Origin: Pseudodesulfovibrio sp. 5S69
GTDB lineage: Bacteria > Desulfobacterota > Desulfovibrionia > Desulfovibrionales > Desulfovibrionaceae
Assembly (NCBI RefSeq): GCF_037094465.1
Contig: NZ_CP146609.1
Span: 3,777,501-3,841,500, forward strand
DNA: 64,000 bases
Direction: 5' to 3'
Shown: positions 28,501-39,130 of the stretch, in pieces
Layout: each line of letters starts with the position of its first letter
Position numbering within the stretch: the first letter of the stretch is position 1
Notes under the pieces: generated by a model
Database searches by the model: none
What the model saw: only the letters and a program-made list of their open reading frames with translations
Told to the model about the DNA's origin: nothing
Program-made: the position numbers and the translations under genes

Positions 28501-31500
28501 GCTGCGGTCACCCCGTCCGTATTGCTCAAAACCTGGCCGGTATTGGGCCTCTGGTTTCTCTCCCCGGCCCTGGCATGGTGGCTCGGTCAGCCGCTCACCC
28601 GCCGTACGGAGCGGCTCACGGAAGCCCAGACCCTGTTCCTGCGCAGGATAGCCCGCAAGACCTGGCGCTTCTTCGAAACCTTCGTCGGCCCTGAGGACAA
28701 CTACCTGCCGCCAGACAACTTCCAGGAACAGCCGGAAGCCGTCATTGCACACCGCACCTCGCCCACGAATATGGGCCTGGCCCTACTGGCCAATCTTTCC
28801 GCGTTCGACTTCGGCTTCCTCTCTTGCGGACAGATGATGGACCGCACCTCGCGGGCTCTGAAAAGTATGAAGCGGATGGATCGGTACGAGGGGCACTTCT
28901 TCAACTGGTACGACACCCGAACCTTGCAACCACTTATGCCACGCTATGTATCCTCAGTCGACTCGGGTAATCTGGCCGGACACCTCCTGACTCTGCGGGC
29001 AGGTCTATTGGCCCTGACCGAAGAGAGGATTCTCTCTCCCCGGCTGTTCGAGAGCCTGAACGACGCTCTGGGTATAGCCCTGCGGGAACTCCCCGGCGAC
29101 CTGCCAGCCACTGCTACGTTCCGTATGGACTCGTTGCGTCGGGATGTGGCCGAAATCGCGATCAACCCGCCCGACACCCTGACTGCCACGCGACAGTGCC
29201 TTGATAGGCTGATGGCATCGGTGGCGGCAGTAGCCGATAGCCGGGATTTCCAGACCACTGACCCTGACAATCCGCTACAGTGGTGGCTCCAGGCCTTTAT
29301 CGGGCAATGCCGGGATGCTCTCGGCGAACTGGACCTGCTGACCCCTTGGGCGGCGTCTACCCAGGAATTCCCCGAAGAATTGTCTTTTCTGGACAAAATT
29401 CCGACGTTGGGTGGGCTCGCCGCATTGGAAGCCCGATTCGGGAACGTCGTAACGACGACGCAGGCAATAGAAATGAGGGATATGATCAGTGCGGCCTGCC
29501 GACATGCCAAATCCAGAATGGGACGTCTAAACGCACTCGCCCAAGAATGTGACGCGCTGGCCCGGATGGAATACGGGTTCCTGTACGACGAGACGCGGCA
29601 CCTGATGGCCATTGGCTACAATGTGGATGAACGCCGCAGAGACCAGAGCTTCTACGACCTGCTAGCCTCGGAGGCGCGGTTCGCCACCTTTGTAGCCATC
29701 GCCCAGGGGCAGTTGCCGCAGGAGAGCTGGTTCGCCTTCGGGCGGTTGCTCACCTCCGCCGGAGGAGAGCCGATTCTGCTCTCCTGGAGCGGCTCCATGT
29801 TCGAATACATGATGCCCAACCTGGTCATGCCCAGCTATGCGAACACTCTGCTCGACGAGACCTGCAAGGCAGCAGTGGCCCGCCAGATCGACTACGGCCG
29901 GGAAAACGGTGTACCCTGGGGAATTTCGGAATGTGGCTACAACTCCATCGACGCGCACCGGAACTACCAATACCGCGCTTTCGGGGTGCCCGGCTTGGGG
30001 CTCAAGCGCGGCCTGACCGAAGATCTGGTCATCGCGCCTTATGCCACGGCTCTGGCGCTTCAGGTTGCCCCTCATGAGGCCTGCAACAACCTTGAGCGTC
30101 TGGCAAAAGAAGGTCTCGAAGCCTGTTATGGCATGTTCGAGGCAGTTGACTACACGCCGTCGCGCCTGCCGCGTGGCCAGAAAAGCGCCGTGGTCCGGTC
30201 CTTTATGGCCCACCACCAAGGCATGACCCTCCTGGCCCTGGCCGAAAAACTGCTTGGACGCCCGATGCAACGGCGTTTTCAGTCGGACGTACGTTTTCTG
30301 GCCACACTTCCACTGCTTCAAGAACGTATTCCCCAATCGGCGCCTTTCTTCGCCCACACCACGGAACTTGCCGAGCGTCACCAGCCAGTCGGAGCCACGA
30401 CCGCGTCCATGCGAAACTACAATACTGCTGACACGCCGAGCCCTGAGGTGCAGTTGCTCTCCAACGGCCGTTATCATGTCATGGTCACCAACGCAGGCGG
30501 CGGTTACAGCCGCTGGGGTGACATCGCCGTGACCCGCTGGCGCGAAGACCCCACCCGCGACAACTGGGGGACATTCTGCTACCTGCGCGACGTGGACAGT
30601 CGTAAGTACTGGGCCACCACCCATCAACCGACGATCAAGCATTCGAAGCATTTCGAAACGATATTCTCGGAAGGCAAGGCCGAATTCCTGTGCCGCGAAC
30701 AGAACTATGACGCGCATACCGATATCGCCGTCTCGCCCGAGGATGACATTGAACTGCGCCGTCTGCGCATCACCAACCGCGCCCACACACGCAGAACACT
30801 CGATATAACCAGCTACACGGAAGTGGTCCTGGCACCGCAGGCGGCGGACGCTCTGCATCCGGCCTTCAGCAATCTCTTCGTACAGACTGAGATCCTCCCC
30901 GGTAACCGAGCCATCCTCTGTACCCGCAGGCCCCGCTCGCAGGACGAAAATCCGCCGTTTATGCTCCACATGATGGCCGTACGCAAGTCCGTGGGCACGG
31001 ACGCGTCCTGCGAGACAGACCGTATGCGCTTCATCGGCCGGGGCAACACCCCCGCCGCCCCCCTGGCGCTGCATGTACACAGCGACAGGCTCTCGAACAG
31101 CGAAGGGACTGTACTCGACCCCATAGCCGCCATCCGTCAACGCGTCCCTCTTGATCCGGGAGAGTCCGTGGTCGTCGACATGATCTTCGGCATCTCGGAA
31201 ACCCGCAAAGGGGCCCTTGGCCTGATGGATAAATACCAGACCCGGCGCATGACCGATCGCGTCTTCGACCTGGCCTGGACCCACAGCCAGGTCCAACTGC
31301 GCCAGTTGAACGCCTCGGAGGCCGAGGCGCAGCTCTATGCGAGATTGGCCGGTTCAATCCTCTACGCCAATCCCGCGCTCCGGGCCGAAGCGAGCGTCCT
31401 CATTAAAAATGCCCGTGGGCAATCCGGGCTCTGGGGCTATTCCATTTCCGGCGATCTGCCCATCGTGCTGTTACAGATCGAGGATGCGGCCAACATCGAT

Positions 31501-34353
31501 TTGGTGCGCCAACTGGTTCAGGCTCACGCCTATTGGCAGCTCAAAGGGTTGGCGGTGGATCTGGTGATCTGGAATGAGGACCACGCCGGATACAGGCAGA
31601 TTCTCCATGACCAGATCATGGCGCTCATCGCCGGCGGCCCCACGGCAAACCAGACGGACCGCCCCGGAGGAATATTCGTCCGGCCTGCAGACCGCATCGC
31701 TGAAGAGGACCGTACCTTGTTCAAGGCCGTGGCCAGCGCCGTCATTTCCGACGCACGGGGAACCTTGGCGGAACAAATCGGAGGTCACAGCCTCGTGAGG
31801 ACAACTACACCTCGGCTCATTCCGACACGCCCCTTGCGTGCAGCCCCCCCCGCCGTTGTCCCGCTGCCACGAGAAGATCTGAGCTTCTCCAACGGCTTGG
31901 GCGGCTTTACCCCGGACGGCAGGGAATATGTCATTACTACGGCCCAGGGACAACGGACGCCCACCCCCTGGATCAATGTGCTGGCCAACCCGGACTTCGG
32001 TTCTGTTATCTCCGAAAGCGGCATGGGCTGCACATGGAGTGAGAATGCCCATGAATTTCGCTTGACTCCTTGGAACAACGATCCGGTCAGCGATTCACAG
32101 GGCGAAGCCTTTTATATTCGCGACGAGGAGCGAGGCCATTTCTGGTCGCCCACGCCTTTGCCCTGTCGCGGGACCACTCCTTATGTTACCCGTCACGGTT
32201 TCGGATACAGTGTCTTTGAGCACGTCGAGCGAGGCGTCGCCAGTGAGCTGTGGGTCTACGTGGCCCTTGATGACGCCGTCAAATTCGCGGTGCTGAAAGT
32301 CCGCAATGAATCGGGTCGGGTACGCAGGCTTTCGGCCACAGGCTATGCCGAATGGGTGCTGGGAGATTTGCGCGGCAAGACCGCCAAGCACATTGTCACT
32401 AAAATCGATCTGAACAGTGGTGCGCTTTTGGCCCGCAATTCATACAATACCGAGTTCAGCGGCCGGACGGCTTTCTTCGATGTAGACGAAACCACGCGCA
32501 CCGTGAGCGGTGACCGTGCGGAATTCATCGGCCGGGGAGGTACGCTGGAGGCACCGGCCGCCATGGCGCGCACCCGGCTTTCCGGCAGGGTGGGGGCCGC
32601 CCTTGATCCCTGTGCGGCCATTCAAGTGGCTTTTGACCTGGAGGCCGGGCAGGAGCGAGAAATCGTCTTTCGGCTCGGCATGGGGCGCGACGTTGCTGAC
32701 GCCAGGCGCCTGATCGAGCGTCACCAGGGACCGAGCGCCGCTCGCATGGCCCTGGACAAGGTCTGGCAGCACTGGACGCACACCTTGGGGGCAGTGCATG
32801 TTGAGACGCCGGACCATGCATTCAATGTACTGGCCAACGGGTGGATTCTGTATCAGACCCTGTCCTGTCGCCTCTGGGCGCGTTGCGCCACCTACCAATC
32901 CGGCGGCGCATTCGGTTTTCGCGACCAGTTGCAGGACTCCATGGCCCTCATTCACGCCCGGCCGGAGCTCGTGCGCAACCATTTGCTGCTCAGCGCCAGC
33001 CATCAGTTCGAGGAAGGCGACGTGCAACATTGGTGGCATCCCCCGACGGGCCGGGGCGTGCGCACCAAGTGCTCCGACGACTATCTCTGGCTGCCGTACG
33101 CCGTGACCCGCTATGTGCGCGCCACCGGAGATACCGGTGTGCTGGATGAACCTGTGGGTTTTCTGCAGGGCCGAAAGCTGAAGGAGGACGAAGATTCCTA
33201 TTATGACCTGCCGGAAAGGTCCGAAGAAATGTCCACCCTATACGGACACTGCACACGAGCTATCGAACACGGCCTCCGCTATGGCGCGAACGGCCTACCA
33301 CTGATGGGATCAGGTGATTGGAACGACGGTATGGACCTTGTGGGCCGGGACGGCAAGGGCGAGAGCGTGTGGCTGGGCTTCTTCCTTTTTGACGTACTCA
33401 ACGAGTTTGCCGCAATTGCCGACTCCCATGGCGACGCCTCCTTCGCCGAGCGATGCAGCTCCGAGGCTGCGGCACTTCGCGGCAGTATCGAGGCCAATGG
33501 ATGGGACGGCGAGTGGTATCGCCGCGCCTATTTCGACGATGGCACGCCGCTCGGGTCCTCGTTGAATCCGGAGTGCCGGATTGACGCCATTGCCCAAAGC
33601 TGGTCCGTGCTCTCCGGGGCCGGAAAGTTAGAACGTTCACGTCAGGCCATGGAGGCTGTGGATCAGCACCTGGTCCGCCGCGAGCAAGGACTGGTGCAGT
33701 TGCTGGATCCTCCTTTCGACACCTCCCCGCTCAATCCCGGGTACATCAAAGGCTATGCTCCGGGGTTGCGGGAAAATGGCGGCCAGTACACGCACGCAGC
33801 GGTCTGGGCGGCCATGGCCTTTGCTCGGCTCGGCGACACTCGTCGTGCGTGGGAACTTTTCGGCATCATCAATCCCATAAACCATGGACTCACGGCCGAG
33901 CAAGTTTCAACTTACAAGGTTGAACCCTACGTCATGGCAGCGGATGTCTACGCGGTATCCCCCCATGCAGGCCGGGGCGGTTGGACTTGGTACACCGGCT
34001 CTGCAGCCTGGATGTATCGTTTGATGTTGGAATCGCTTCTGGGCCTCAGACTTGAGGTGGACCGACTGCATTTTTCACCCTGTCTGCCGTCCGAATGGGA
34101 AGGTTTCACCATACATTATCGCTATCGGGAAACGGTATTTCACATCCAGGTCGTACAGGTCTCCGAAGAAGAGGGAGAATTGAGCGTGACCCTGGACCGC
34201 ACCCCGCAGCGGGACGGCTGCATTCCCCTGACGGATGATCGAAAGGAGCACTGGGCCGAAGTGCTGGTGCCAATTTCAAAGGCAAGCCCCCGGGCGGCAG
34301 AGTCTTTCATGAACGGGAACACCCCGGAAAAACCGCCGAATGCAGCCCTGTAG
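25582..34353 (+). CDS. ndvB: Cyclic beta-1,2-glucan synthase (NdvB/ChvB type)
   Basis: 2923 residues, the size of NdvB/ChvB proteins. After a ~410-residue N-terminal part come membrane helices (about 414-440 and 455-485). The family-84 glycosyltransferase part has VVIPTM near 504, [10 protein letters not shown] near 640, and [15 protein letters not shown] near 780. Further helices lie at about 830-880 and 955-1005. A glucoamylase-like segment ([13 protein letters not shown]...[12 protein letters not shown]) and two GH94-type regions follow; the last carries SGDWNDGMD near 2577. These enzymes make cyclic osmoregulated periplasmic glucan at the inner membrane and set its ring size. The start has GCAGGAG upstream. 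Location on a tRNA island is unusual for this gene. Confidence 0.92.
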   Translation: MGMGYKNMGDRLSEVWSRLRGAVRGAKSAKEEPSLRSTLFSSDQMEQHGKILANSHKLMTRRSKDRLLGRLAENQTVLFDVHTQLTDDVKRGRRISPAGEWLLDNFYVIEEQIRTAELHLPKGYSQELPCLAAGASAGFPRVYDLALESISHSDGQVAPESLKSIVVAYQSVVPLNLGELWAIPIMLRLALIENLRRVAVRIARHRADRNRAETWADRMTGVAVKRPQDLILTIADMTRSNPPLVSSFVAELSRRLQGKGPALALPLTWIEQQLSETGLTIEQLVYLENQQQSADQASTSNSIGSLRFLGVMDWSEFVESTSLVEKVLGEDPVKVYGIMDFATRDRYRHVVEQTARRSPFSEVEVAGRAIGLAREGAALNGEESLTAHVGYYLIDNGLGQLNTSAKVRNSTVEFQSSPGSRLPLLLYGGGILFLSVLFAGGLAVRAQTDGLHGYGLALMSLLLLVCTSHLAVALANWVATLLTAPHALPRLDFSKGIPNDRRTLVVIPTMLASVPAIEGLAKDLEVRFLANRDKHLHFGLLTDFRDAAEEILPDDASLLLLARQRIEGLNRRYPSATGDIFFLFHRPRSFNSQERTWMGYERKRGKLASLNGLLRDGLSAPFSLIVGDASVLRGTKYVITLDTDTQLPRDSARQLVGAMAHPLNRPRYDEHARRVIGGYGILQPRVTASLSGTNRSRYARMCASEIGIDPYTRTVSDVYQDLFGEGSFIGKGIYEVEAFERILGGCFPENRILSHDLLEGCYARAGLLSDVQLFENYPSSYGEDVKRRKRWIRGDWQIARWLLPGVPGADGCRRKNPLSLLSRWKILDNLRRSLTAPALVLLLLVGWTVPASAWFWTLAVCGIILLPSVIAAVLNVLQKPMNLSLRQHLVAVMELLPKHFAQAVFALVCLPHEAFYSLNAVTKTTWRTLVTHRGLLEWEPSGEETGKDRMDLVGSYQTMWFGPFLAVATALATAAVTPSVLLKTWPVLGLWFLSPALAWWLGQPLTRRTERLTEAQTLFLRRIARKTWRFFETFVGPEDNYLPPDNFQEQPEAVIAHRTSPTNMGLALLANLSAFDFGFLSCGQMMDRTSRALKSMKRMDRYEGHFFNWYDTRTLQPLMPRYVSSVDSGNLAGHLLTLRAGLLALTEERILSPRLFESLNDALGIALRELPGDLPATATFRMDSLRRDVAEIAINPPDTLTATRQCLDRLMASVAAVADSRDFQTTDPDNPLQWWLQAFIGQCRDALGELDLLTPWAASTQEFPEELSFLDKIPTLGGLAALEARFGNVVTTTQAIEMRDMISAACRHAKSRMGRLNALAQECDALARMEYGFLYDETRHLMAIGYNVDERRRDQSFYDLLASEARFATFVAIAQGQLPQESWFAFGRLLTSAGGEPILLSWSGSMFEYMMPNLVMPSYANTLLDETCKAAVARQIDYGRENGVPWGISECGYNSIDAHRNYQYRAFGVPGLGLKRGLTEDLVIAPYATALALQVAPHEACNNLERLAKEGLEACYGMFEAVDYTPSRLPRGQKSAVVRSFMAHHQGMTLLALAEKLLGRPMQRRFQSDVRFLATLPLLQERIPQSAPFFAHTTELAERHQPVGATTASMRNYNTADTPSPEVQLLSNGRYHVMVTNAGGGYSRWGDIAVTRWREDPTRDNWGTFCYLRDVDSRKYWATTHQPTIKHSKHFETIFSEGKAEFLCREQNYDAHTDIAVSPEDDIELRRLRITNRAHTRRTLDITSYTEVVLAPQAADALHPAFSNLFVQTEILPGNRAILCTRRPRSQDENPPFMLHMMAVRKSVGTDASCETDRMRFIGRGNTPAAPLALHVHSDRLSNSEGTVLDPIAAIRQRVPLDPGESVVVDMIFGISETRKGALGLMDKYQTRRMTDRVFDLAWTHSQVQLRQLNASEAEAQLYARLAGSILYANPALRAEASVLIKNARGQSGLWGYSISGDLPIVLLQIEDAANIDLVRQLVQAHAYWQLKGLAVDLVIWNEDHAGYRQILHDQIMALIAGGPTANQTDRPGGIFVRPADRIAEEDRTLFKAVASAVISDARGTLAEQIGGHSLVRTTTPRLIPTRPLRAAPPAVVPLPREDLSFSNGLGGFTPDGREYVITTAQGQRTPTPWINVLANPDFGSVISESGMGCTWSENAHEFRLTPWNNDPVSDSQGEAFYIRDEERGHFWSPTPLPCRGTTPYVTRHGFGYSVFEHVERGVASELWVYVALDDAVKFAVLKVRNESGRVRRLSATGYAEWVLGDLRGKTAKHIVTKIDLNSGALLARNSYNTEFSGRTAFFDVDETTRTVSGDRAEFIGRGGTLEAPAAMARTRLSGRVGAALDPCAAIQVAFDLEAGQEREIVFRLGMGRDVADARRLIERHQGPSAARMALDKVWQHWTHTLGAVHVETPDHAFNVLANGWILYQTLSCRLWARCATYQSGGAFGFRDQLQDSMALIHARPELVRNHLLLSASHQFEEGDVQHWWHPPTGRGVRTKCSDDYLWLPYAVTRYVRATGDTGVLDEPVGFLQGRKLKEDEDSYYDLPERSEEMSTLYGHCTRAIEHGLRYGANGLPLMGSGDWNDGMDLVGRDGKGESVWLGFFLFDVLNEFAAIADSHGDASFAERCSSEAAALRGSIEANGWDGEWYRRAYFDDGTPLGSSLNPECRIDAIAQSWSVLSGAGKLERSRQAMEAVDQHLVRREQGLVQLLDPPFDTSPLNPGYIKGYAPGLRENGGQYTHAAVWAAMAFARLGDTRRAWELFGIINPINHGLTAEQVSTYKVEPYVMAADVYAVSPHAGRGGWTWYTGSAAWMYRLMLESLLGLRLEVDRLHFSPCLPSEWEGFTIHYRYRETVFHIQVVQVSEEEGELSVTLDRTPQRDGCIPLTDDRKEHWAEVLVPISKASPRAAESFMNGNTPEKPPNAAL

Positions 34354-34590
34354 CCAGAGGAGTAGCTCCCACTGTATTGGATCGCTGATCGGGCTCCCTA
34401 ACGCCTGGCGGGCCAAGCCAACGGAACTCCTTCTCTAGAGAGCCGTCCGGCTTTTCAACGATCGATTTTATCAATTTATTAATACCATGATACACCTAAC
34501 CACCGGTATATTATTTTGTTGTCCCGTGGAGTCTGATTAAACCTCATTGAATGAAGCTTCTCACCACACAGTGCAGATTCAATGGTTCAA

Positions 34591-34740
34591 AATCCCTTGA
34601 GCCGGAGTCGAACCCGCCATCCCTCTCGCCGTCGCCTGCGTGGATCACGACGCAAGCAAAGTTGCCGGGGCAAGGCCGTCCGGCGAAGACGGACGCCCGA
34701 AGGGCTTGGCCTTGCCCCGGCGGCTGCTTGCGTCACGCTC
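34591..34740. repeat. Dispersed structured repeat, copy 3
   Basis: This is the best-preserved copy. After AATCCCTTGAGCCGGAGTCG and ACCCGCCATCCCTCTCGCC it contains nested perfect inverted repeats: GACGCAAGCA with TGCTTGCGTC outside, GCCGGGGCAAGGCC with GGCCTTGCCCCGGC inside, and GTCCG with CGGAC at the tip. The minus strand reads GGGTTCGACTCCGGC, which resembles a tRNA T-arm. Confidence 0.75.
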
Positions 34741-35005
34741 GCGAAAAAACGGCGGGGGGGTAGGAAGATATCCTACCGCCGGAGCTTGCGCGAAGGTTTT
34801 GCGACGTCATATGGTTGGGCATATCCATCGGATAATTCTGTAACCAGAAGGAGGTAAAACGTATTGACGCGCGTCATAAGTTCGTGACGAAGTCCGAACT
34901 GATGACGCATGAAGAAGCCTTGTGCTTCAACGATCCACGCGCCGTTTTCCAAACAAACGGCCATTTCCAAATCCAAACACGCAGGCTGTAACGCAGCACC
35001 CGCCG

Positions 35006-35164
35006 ATGGTGGAATGGCAAGTATCTACGCTTGTCATTGCCGCACTTCCCCTACGGCTGCCATCCAATCCGCAAGACGTACGCGCTTGCGGGGCAGCACC
35101 CCTTATTGACTGGGTCTTTCGGAATCTTCTTCCAATGGGAAACGGGCATTCATTCTTCCCTTAG
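35006..35164 (+). CDS. Possible small protein
   Basis: 52 codons from an ATG at 35,006; translation begins MVEWQVSTLVIAALPLRLPS and looks protein-like, but there is no good ribosome site. It starts shortly after the stop of the short frame ending at 34,991, so coupling is possible. Weak call. Confidence 0.22.
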   Translation: MVEWQVSTLVIAALPLRLPSNPQDVRACGAAPLIDWVFRNLLPMGNGHSFFP

Positions 35165-35280
35165 CTGGTGATGCGTGGCGGGTTTACCGCCACAGGCAGG
35201 TCTTTCCCGGATAACGGGAAAAGTCCGATCTGCTTGGCCCCGGGGCGCTGCCCCGAACCTTTAACGGAAGGAGAATCCCA

Positions 35281-36240
35281 ATGGGAAAATCCGGCAGCCT
35301 CAAGTATGGGATCAACCGGGCAACCTTGTCCGGCCCGAAATCGAAACAACACCGGATTCGCCAGACGGCCCACCACTTCGTCAAGGTCTTGCGCCAGGCG
35401 AACATGGGAGCCCAAAAGTGGACCAAGGTGACAAACAAACATTTCCAGCGGGTGGCGGATGCCATGCGCGCGGACGGCGTGGGTGACGGCAGGATTGCCG
35501 AAGTCTTCAGCGCCGCACGCCACATCTGCCGTGCATACGGAAATAACCACATCAGCAAGAACAACGCGATCTTCGGGGTCAGACGCGGGTCCATCGCCAA
35601 TGCGACATCCCGTGCAGTGAGCCCGGAAGTCATCCAAGACACCCTGACCCGCATGCGGAACGACACGTCGTATCCGCAGGCGGGTCGGGCAGCGGCACAA
35701 ATCGAGCTAATGTATGAGCTCGGGCTGCGTCGGGAAGAATCGGCCAAGCTGGACTTGCCCAATGACTGGAATCGCGACGAGCACAGTCTGCTCGTCCAGT
35801 ACGGGACCAAAGGCGGCAGACCAAGAGCCTTGCTCAACCTGTCGCCCATGCAAGAAGCAGCCCTTGAACGGGCGCAGGAATATGTGTCCCCTTCAGACAG
35901 GAAAGGCGTCAACAACCTCATGCCCGAGCATATGGGCGACAACTGGCTGCATCGGTTGGACTATGCGGCCAGAAAACACGGTCTGACCGGCAAAGACGCA
36001 GGGGGAACCCTGCACGATCTCCGTCACGAGCGCTTCCACCAAATGTACGTGGAGCATACTGGCTTTGAACCGCCCAACCAGCACGACGACGTTCAGGTAT
36101 TTCAAGCAGCAGCATACGATGCCGCCGGGGAAAAATGGCCCCGGCTCGACAATGAAGCACGTGATGAGATCGAAGACACGGCAGGACATTCTGCCGGAAG
36201 ACGTGACGTATCGAACGCCTATCTTGGCAGTTCCTATTAG
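35281..36240 (+). CDS. Integrase-like tyrosine recombinase, second type
   Basis: 319 residues, AAGGAG upstream of the ATG. It resembles the phage integrase N-terminal plus Integrase_1 layout: an N-terminal SAM-like helical domain (about 20-110), then a catalytic domain with GLRREESAKL (Arg I), HDLRHERFHQMY (HxxR box) and AGHSAGRRDVSNAYLG (His plus the likely Tyr nucleophile). All five catalytic-type positions can be placed. It is unrelated in detail to the neighbouring integrase and may act in excision, dimer resolution or as a leftover of another element. A strong terminator follows. Confidence 0.75.
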   Translation: MGKSGSLKYGINRATLSGPKSKQHRIRQTAHHFVKVLRQANMGAQKWTKVTNKHFQRVADAMRADGVGDGRIAEVFSAARHICRAYGNNHISKNNAIFGVRRGSIANATSRAVSPEVIQDTLTRMRNDTSYPQAGRAAAQIELMYELGLRREESAKLDLPNDWNRDEHSLLVQYGTKGGRPRALLNLSPMQEAALERAQEYVSPSDRKGVNNLMPEHMGDNWLHRLDYAARKHGLTGKDAGGTLHDLRHERFHQMYVEHTGFEPPNQHDDVQVFQAAAYDAAGEKWPRLDNEARDEIEDTAGHSAGRRDVSNAYLGSSY

Positions 36241-36242
36241 CA

Positions 36243-36279
36243 GAAGCCCCGCCTTTTAGTGCGGGGCTTCACTTTTTTC
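36243..36279 (+). terminator. Rho-independent terminator
   Basis: Perfect 10-base stem GAAGCCCCGC / GCGGGGCTTC, 8-base loop, then ACTTTTTTC. It starts 3 bases after the recombinase gene. Confidence 0.9.
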
Positions 36280-36448
36280 ATTCTTTTCTCTCCGAGCCCC
36301 CTTCCGACGTTTGACTTTTATTTCTCCTACGGTGTCAAACTGGACTGTTGGCTGAGTTTTGACGAGCAACTTCAACCGAAGGGGAAGTGGAAACGGGTAC
36401 GCTACGGCGGTAGGAGGCTTTACGTTCCGTTCCTATGAGAACCACACC

Positions 36449-36652
36449 ATGTCCGATGCATCGACTCTTTTGACCATCAGGGAAGTCGCCTGCCTTTTGC
36501 GGGTCCACCGTGCCACCGTTTCGCGCCTGATCGGGGCTGGCGCCTTGGGTCATATCGCGATAGGATCACGAAAGCTGGTTCTGAAAACAGACCTGCAAGC
36601 GTTCATTGAAAATCGAAGAAGCTTGGCGGCGAACAGTCCGAAGGGAGAATAG
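36449..36652 (+). CDS. Excisionase-like helix-turn-helix protein
   Basis: 67 residues from the ATG at 36,449. The core LLTIREVACLLRVHRATVSRLIGAGALGHIAIGSRKLVLKTDLQAFIE is the MerR-like winged helix (HTH_17) used by excisionases and small phage regulators. It lies three bases before the integrase gene, the standard xis-int order, so it probably directs excision and may regulate int. Confidence 0.8.
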   Translation: MSDASTLLTIREVACLLRVHRATVSRLIGAGALGHIAIGSRKLVLKTDLQAFIENRRSLAANSPKGE

Positions 36653-36655
36653 CTT

Positions 36656-37843
36656 ATGGCTACTGTCACCATCGCGACCCGTTCGCTGAAAAAGGGAAAA
36701 GCGTACGTCATTCACTTCAACAACCCGGAAACGGGCAGGAAGGAATACCACAAGACGCTAAGACGGAAAGACCTGGCCCAGGAAGAAGCCAACCGGCTTC
36801 GCACCCTGCTCGACAGTGGCAGATTGCCGACCAAGGAAACTCGGCAACCGAAGCAGCAGTCCCTGCCCACTTTTGGGCAAGCTGCCCTGCTGTGTCGGGA
36901 CGAATGGGACCGAAAGCTCGGGGAAGGAAAGATATCCCAGGCGAGCCATGCCGGGTACGGCTACCTGCTGGCCCCGGTCCTGAAGGGATGGAAGCACACC
37001 CTGCTCCATGACCTCAAGGAGGAGACCATTCGAGATTACCGCATCGGCATCGCCGAACAGACCAAGGCGAAGCTTGTGGCCAAGGGCGAAAAAGGCAAGA
37101 ACTGCAACGTATTGGCGAACCGCCGATTGTTTGTCATCAAGCAAGTGTTCGCACAGGCCGCGAAGCAGGGTTTGATCGAAAAAGACATTGCGCGGGACAT
37201 CCCATACTTGTCGGAGAAGGCCAGTGAGCGCAAGAAGGCCCAGAAGCCCCTCGAAATCGAGAAGCTGCTGGCAGCGGCCCATCAGCGCAGGGCGAAGCAC
37301 TACTTGCCCCTGGCGATCCTGCTGGCGGTCGAGCACGGGTGCAGCACCCAGGAAGTCCTCAGCCTCAAGTGGGCCAATGTCGACCTTGCGGAAAACCACA
37401 TCACGTTCCACCGCACCAAAAACGGGGTGACCCGAACCCACCGGATTATGCCCCGCACCCGCAAAGCACTCAAAGCTCGTTTGGAGCATGTGACCCGACA
37501 CCGAGAAAAACGGGGCGTGGCGACCAAGGGCGATTTCGTGATCGGCAACATGGACGGCACCCCGTTCAGGTCCATCAAGGCCGCGTGGGAAGGGCTGTGC
37601 AAAGACCACGACTTCGACGACCTGCACTTCCACGATCACCGCCACACCTATTGCACGAACATGCTGAAGGCAGGCTGCACGCTCAAGGAGACCAACGTCA
37701 TGATCGGGCACAAGACCCTGCGCATGACGGACCGGTACAGCCACCTTGAAGGCGTGTTGGAAGACGGTCCGCAAGATCGTCTGGCCGCGCGCTACGCCAT
37801 GACCGGCACCGAAAACAGTCGGTCGGAAGCGGCGGACACATAG
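36656..37843 (+). CDS. int: Tyrosine-type site-specific integrase
   Basis: 395 residues. An N-terminal arm-binding region (about 1-60) is followed by a core-binding SAM-like domain (about 70-180) and the catalytic domain (about 195-385). The HxxR box is HDHRHTYCTNML, followed by MIGHKTLRMTDRYSHL with the His and the Tyr nucleophile. A Lys lies in the beta-hairpin (HRTKNG). At the usual Arg I position the sequence reads GCSTQEVLSLKW, with no Arg. The gene ends 76 bases from the 3' end of tRNA-Ala, the expected place for an integrase that uses this tRNA as attB. Its truncated relative is at 13,304-13,786. Confidence 0.9.
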   Translation: MATVTIATRSLKKGKAYVIHFNNPETGRKEYHKTLRRKDLAQEEANRLRTLLDSGRLPTKETRQPKQQSLPTFGQAALLCRDEWDRKLGEGKISQASHAGYGYLLAPVLKGWKHTLLHDLKEETIRDYRIGIAEQTKAKLVAKGEKGKNCNVLANRRLFVIKQVFAQAAKQGLIEKDIARDIPYLSEKASERKKAQKPLEIEKLLAAAHQRRAKHYLPLAILLAVEHGCSTQEVLSLKWANVDLAENHITFHRTKNGVTRTHRIMPRTRKALKARLEHVTRHREKRGVATKGDFVIGNMDGTPFRSIKAAWEGLCKDHDFDDLHFHDHRHTYCTNMLKAGCTLKETNVMIGHKTLRMTDRYSHLEGVLEDGPQDRLAARYAMTGTENSRSEAADT

Positions 37844-37849
37844 CGGACA
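37832..37849. repeat. Candidate integrase arm-site repeat, copy 3
   Basis: GCGGACACATAGCGGACA overlapping the integrase stop, about 70 bases from the tRNA end. Identical 18 bases are found at the left end of the island. Confidence 0.55.
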
Positions 37850-37875
37850 TATTCCTGAAATCCGCCATCAGGCAC

Positions 37876-37910
37876 GAAAAAGGGTTCCAAGTATTCACTT
37901 GAAACCCTTA
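37876..37910. terminator. tRNA-Ala terminator, also facing the integrase
   Basis: AAGGGTTCCAAGT pairs with ACTTGAAACCCTT (one mismatch) around ATTC. On the minus strand a T-run follows, so it terminates the tRNA; on the plus strand it lies after the integrase gene. Confidence 0.8.
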
Positions 37911-37919
37911 ACTTTCTTG

Positions 37920-37995
<76 letters not shown>

Positions 37996-38131
37996 ACGTC
38001 GTTGGGTGGAGGGTAATTATCCAAGGGGCGCGCGGATGTCAACTGAAAAAATGGGCGGGTGGCCTTGTGGATTGATTCGGGGGCGGTCTTGCAGTAAGAA
38101 ATGAGGACTGTTGGAATCATTAGGAGAATCA

Positions 38132-39130
38132 ATGGGCCAGGTCCTCAAGAAAATTCTGATTAAGCTGTTGTGGGTGGGCGTGGTCTTTCTGGGGATCACG
38201 GTCATCAGCTTCTGGGTCATCCACCTGGCCCCCGGTTCGCCCACGGACCTGCAGACCACGCTCAATCCCGAGGCGGGCGTGGAGGCGCGCCTCCAGCTCG
38301 AAAAGCTCTACGGCCTGGACCAGCCCCTGCACGTGCAGTACGCGGGCTGGCTGAAGCGCCTAGTGCATCTCGATTTCGGCCAGTCCATGTCCGGCGACCA
38401 CCGGCCTGTCTGGGACAAGATCAAGGAGCGGCTGCCCCTGACCTTCGGCATGAACGTGGCCTCCCTGATCCTGACCCTGCTCATCGCCGTGCCCATCGGC
38501 GTGGCCGCGGCCTGGTGGCGCGGCGGGGCCTTCGACAAGATATCCACGGTCATCGTGTTCATCGGCTTCGCCATGCCCGGCTTCTGGCTGGCCCTGCTGC
38601 TCATGCTCTGGCTCGGCATCAGTTGGCCCATCCTGCCCATCTCCGGCCTGACCTCCATGGGATTCTCGGCCATGTCCGGGCCCGAGCAGTGGTGGGATGT
38701 GACCAAGCACCTGATCCTGCCCATCTTCATCTACACCTCGGGCTCCTGGGCGGGCATGTCCCGGTTCATGCGCTCGTCCATGCTCGAGGTCCTGCGCCAG
38801 GACTACATCATGACCGCACGGGCCAAAGGGCTGTCCAGCCGGGTGGTCCTGTTCAAGCATGCCCTGCGCAATGCGCTCATGCCGGTCATCACCATCCTCG
38901 GCCTGTCCGTCCCGGCGCTCATCGGCGGCTCGGTGATCATCGAGTCCATCTTCGCCCTGCCCGGCCTGGGCCAACTCTTCTACCAGGCGGTCATGGCCCG
39001 GGACTACCCGCTGATCATGGGCTCGCTGGTGCTGGGCGCGGTCCTGACCCTGGCGGGCAACCTGCTGGCCGACGTGGGGTACGGCCTGGCCGACCCGCGC
39101 ATCCGCGTGGGCCGGGGGAGGGGCCGATGA
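38132..39130 (+). CDS. ABC transporter permease, DppB/OppB family
   Basis: 332 residues from the ATG at 38,132 (TTAGGAGAA upstream). Six membrane helices and the family's long periplasmic loop after helix 1 (LAPGSPTD ... [18 protein letters not shown]) are present. The conserved cytoplasmic coupling region is seen ([29 protein letters not shown]). It imports peptides, nickel or other small ligands together with the DppC-type permease encoded next. No binding protein or ATPase genes are in view; they may lie elsewhere or have been separated by island insertion at the tRNA 136 bases upstream. Confidence 0.9.
   Translation: MGQVLKKILIKLLWVGVVFLGITVISFWVIHLAPGSPTDLQTTLNPEAGVEARLQLEKLYGLDQPLHVQYAGWLKRLVHLDFGQSMSGDHRPVWDKIKERLPLTFGMNVASLILTLLIAVPIGVAAAWWRGGAFDKISTVIVFIGFAMPGFWLALLLMLWLGISWPILPISGLTSMGFSAMSGPEQWWDVTKHLILPIFIYTSGSWAGMSRFMRSSMLEVLRQDYIMTARAKGLSSRVVLFKHALRNALMPVITILGLSVPALIGGSVIIESIFALPGLGQLFYQAVMARDYPLIMGSLVLGAVLTLAGNLLADVGYGLADPRIRVGRGRGR

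Larger units (their letters stand above)
34354..35280. other. Mostly non-coding region with repeats and hairpins
   Basis: It holds the third dispersed repeat (34,591-34,740), a GGTAGGA/TCCTACC hairpin just after it, and hairpins TTCCCG/CGGGAA and CGGGGC/GCCCCG upstream of the recombinase gene. A strong AGGAGG at 34,849 precedes a short open frame, readable as ATT, GTG (34,884) or ATG (34,902) to a stop at 34,991, that may encode a ~30-40-residue peptide. Confidence 0.5.

Noticed and set aside
34773..34976. 67-codon leftward frame
   Set aside because: Its translation looks partly protein-like, but the start is a TTG without a ribosome site; a strong ribosome site in the same stretch points rightward.
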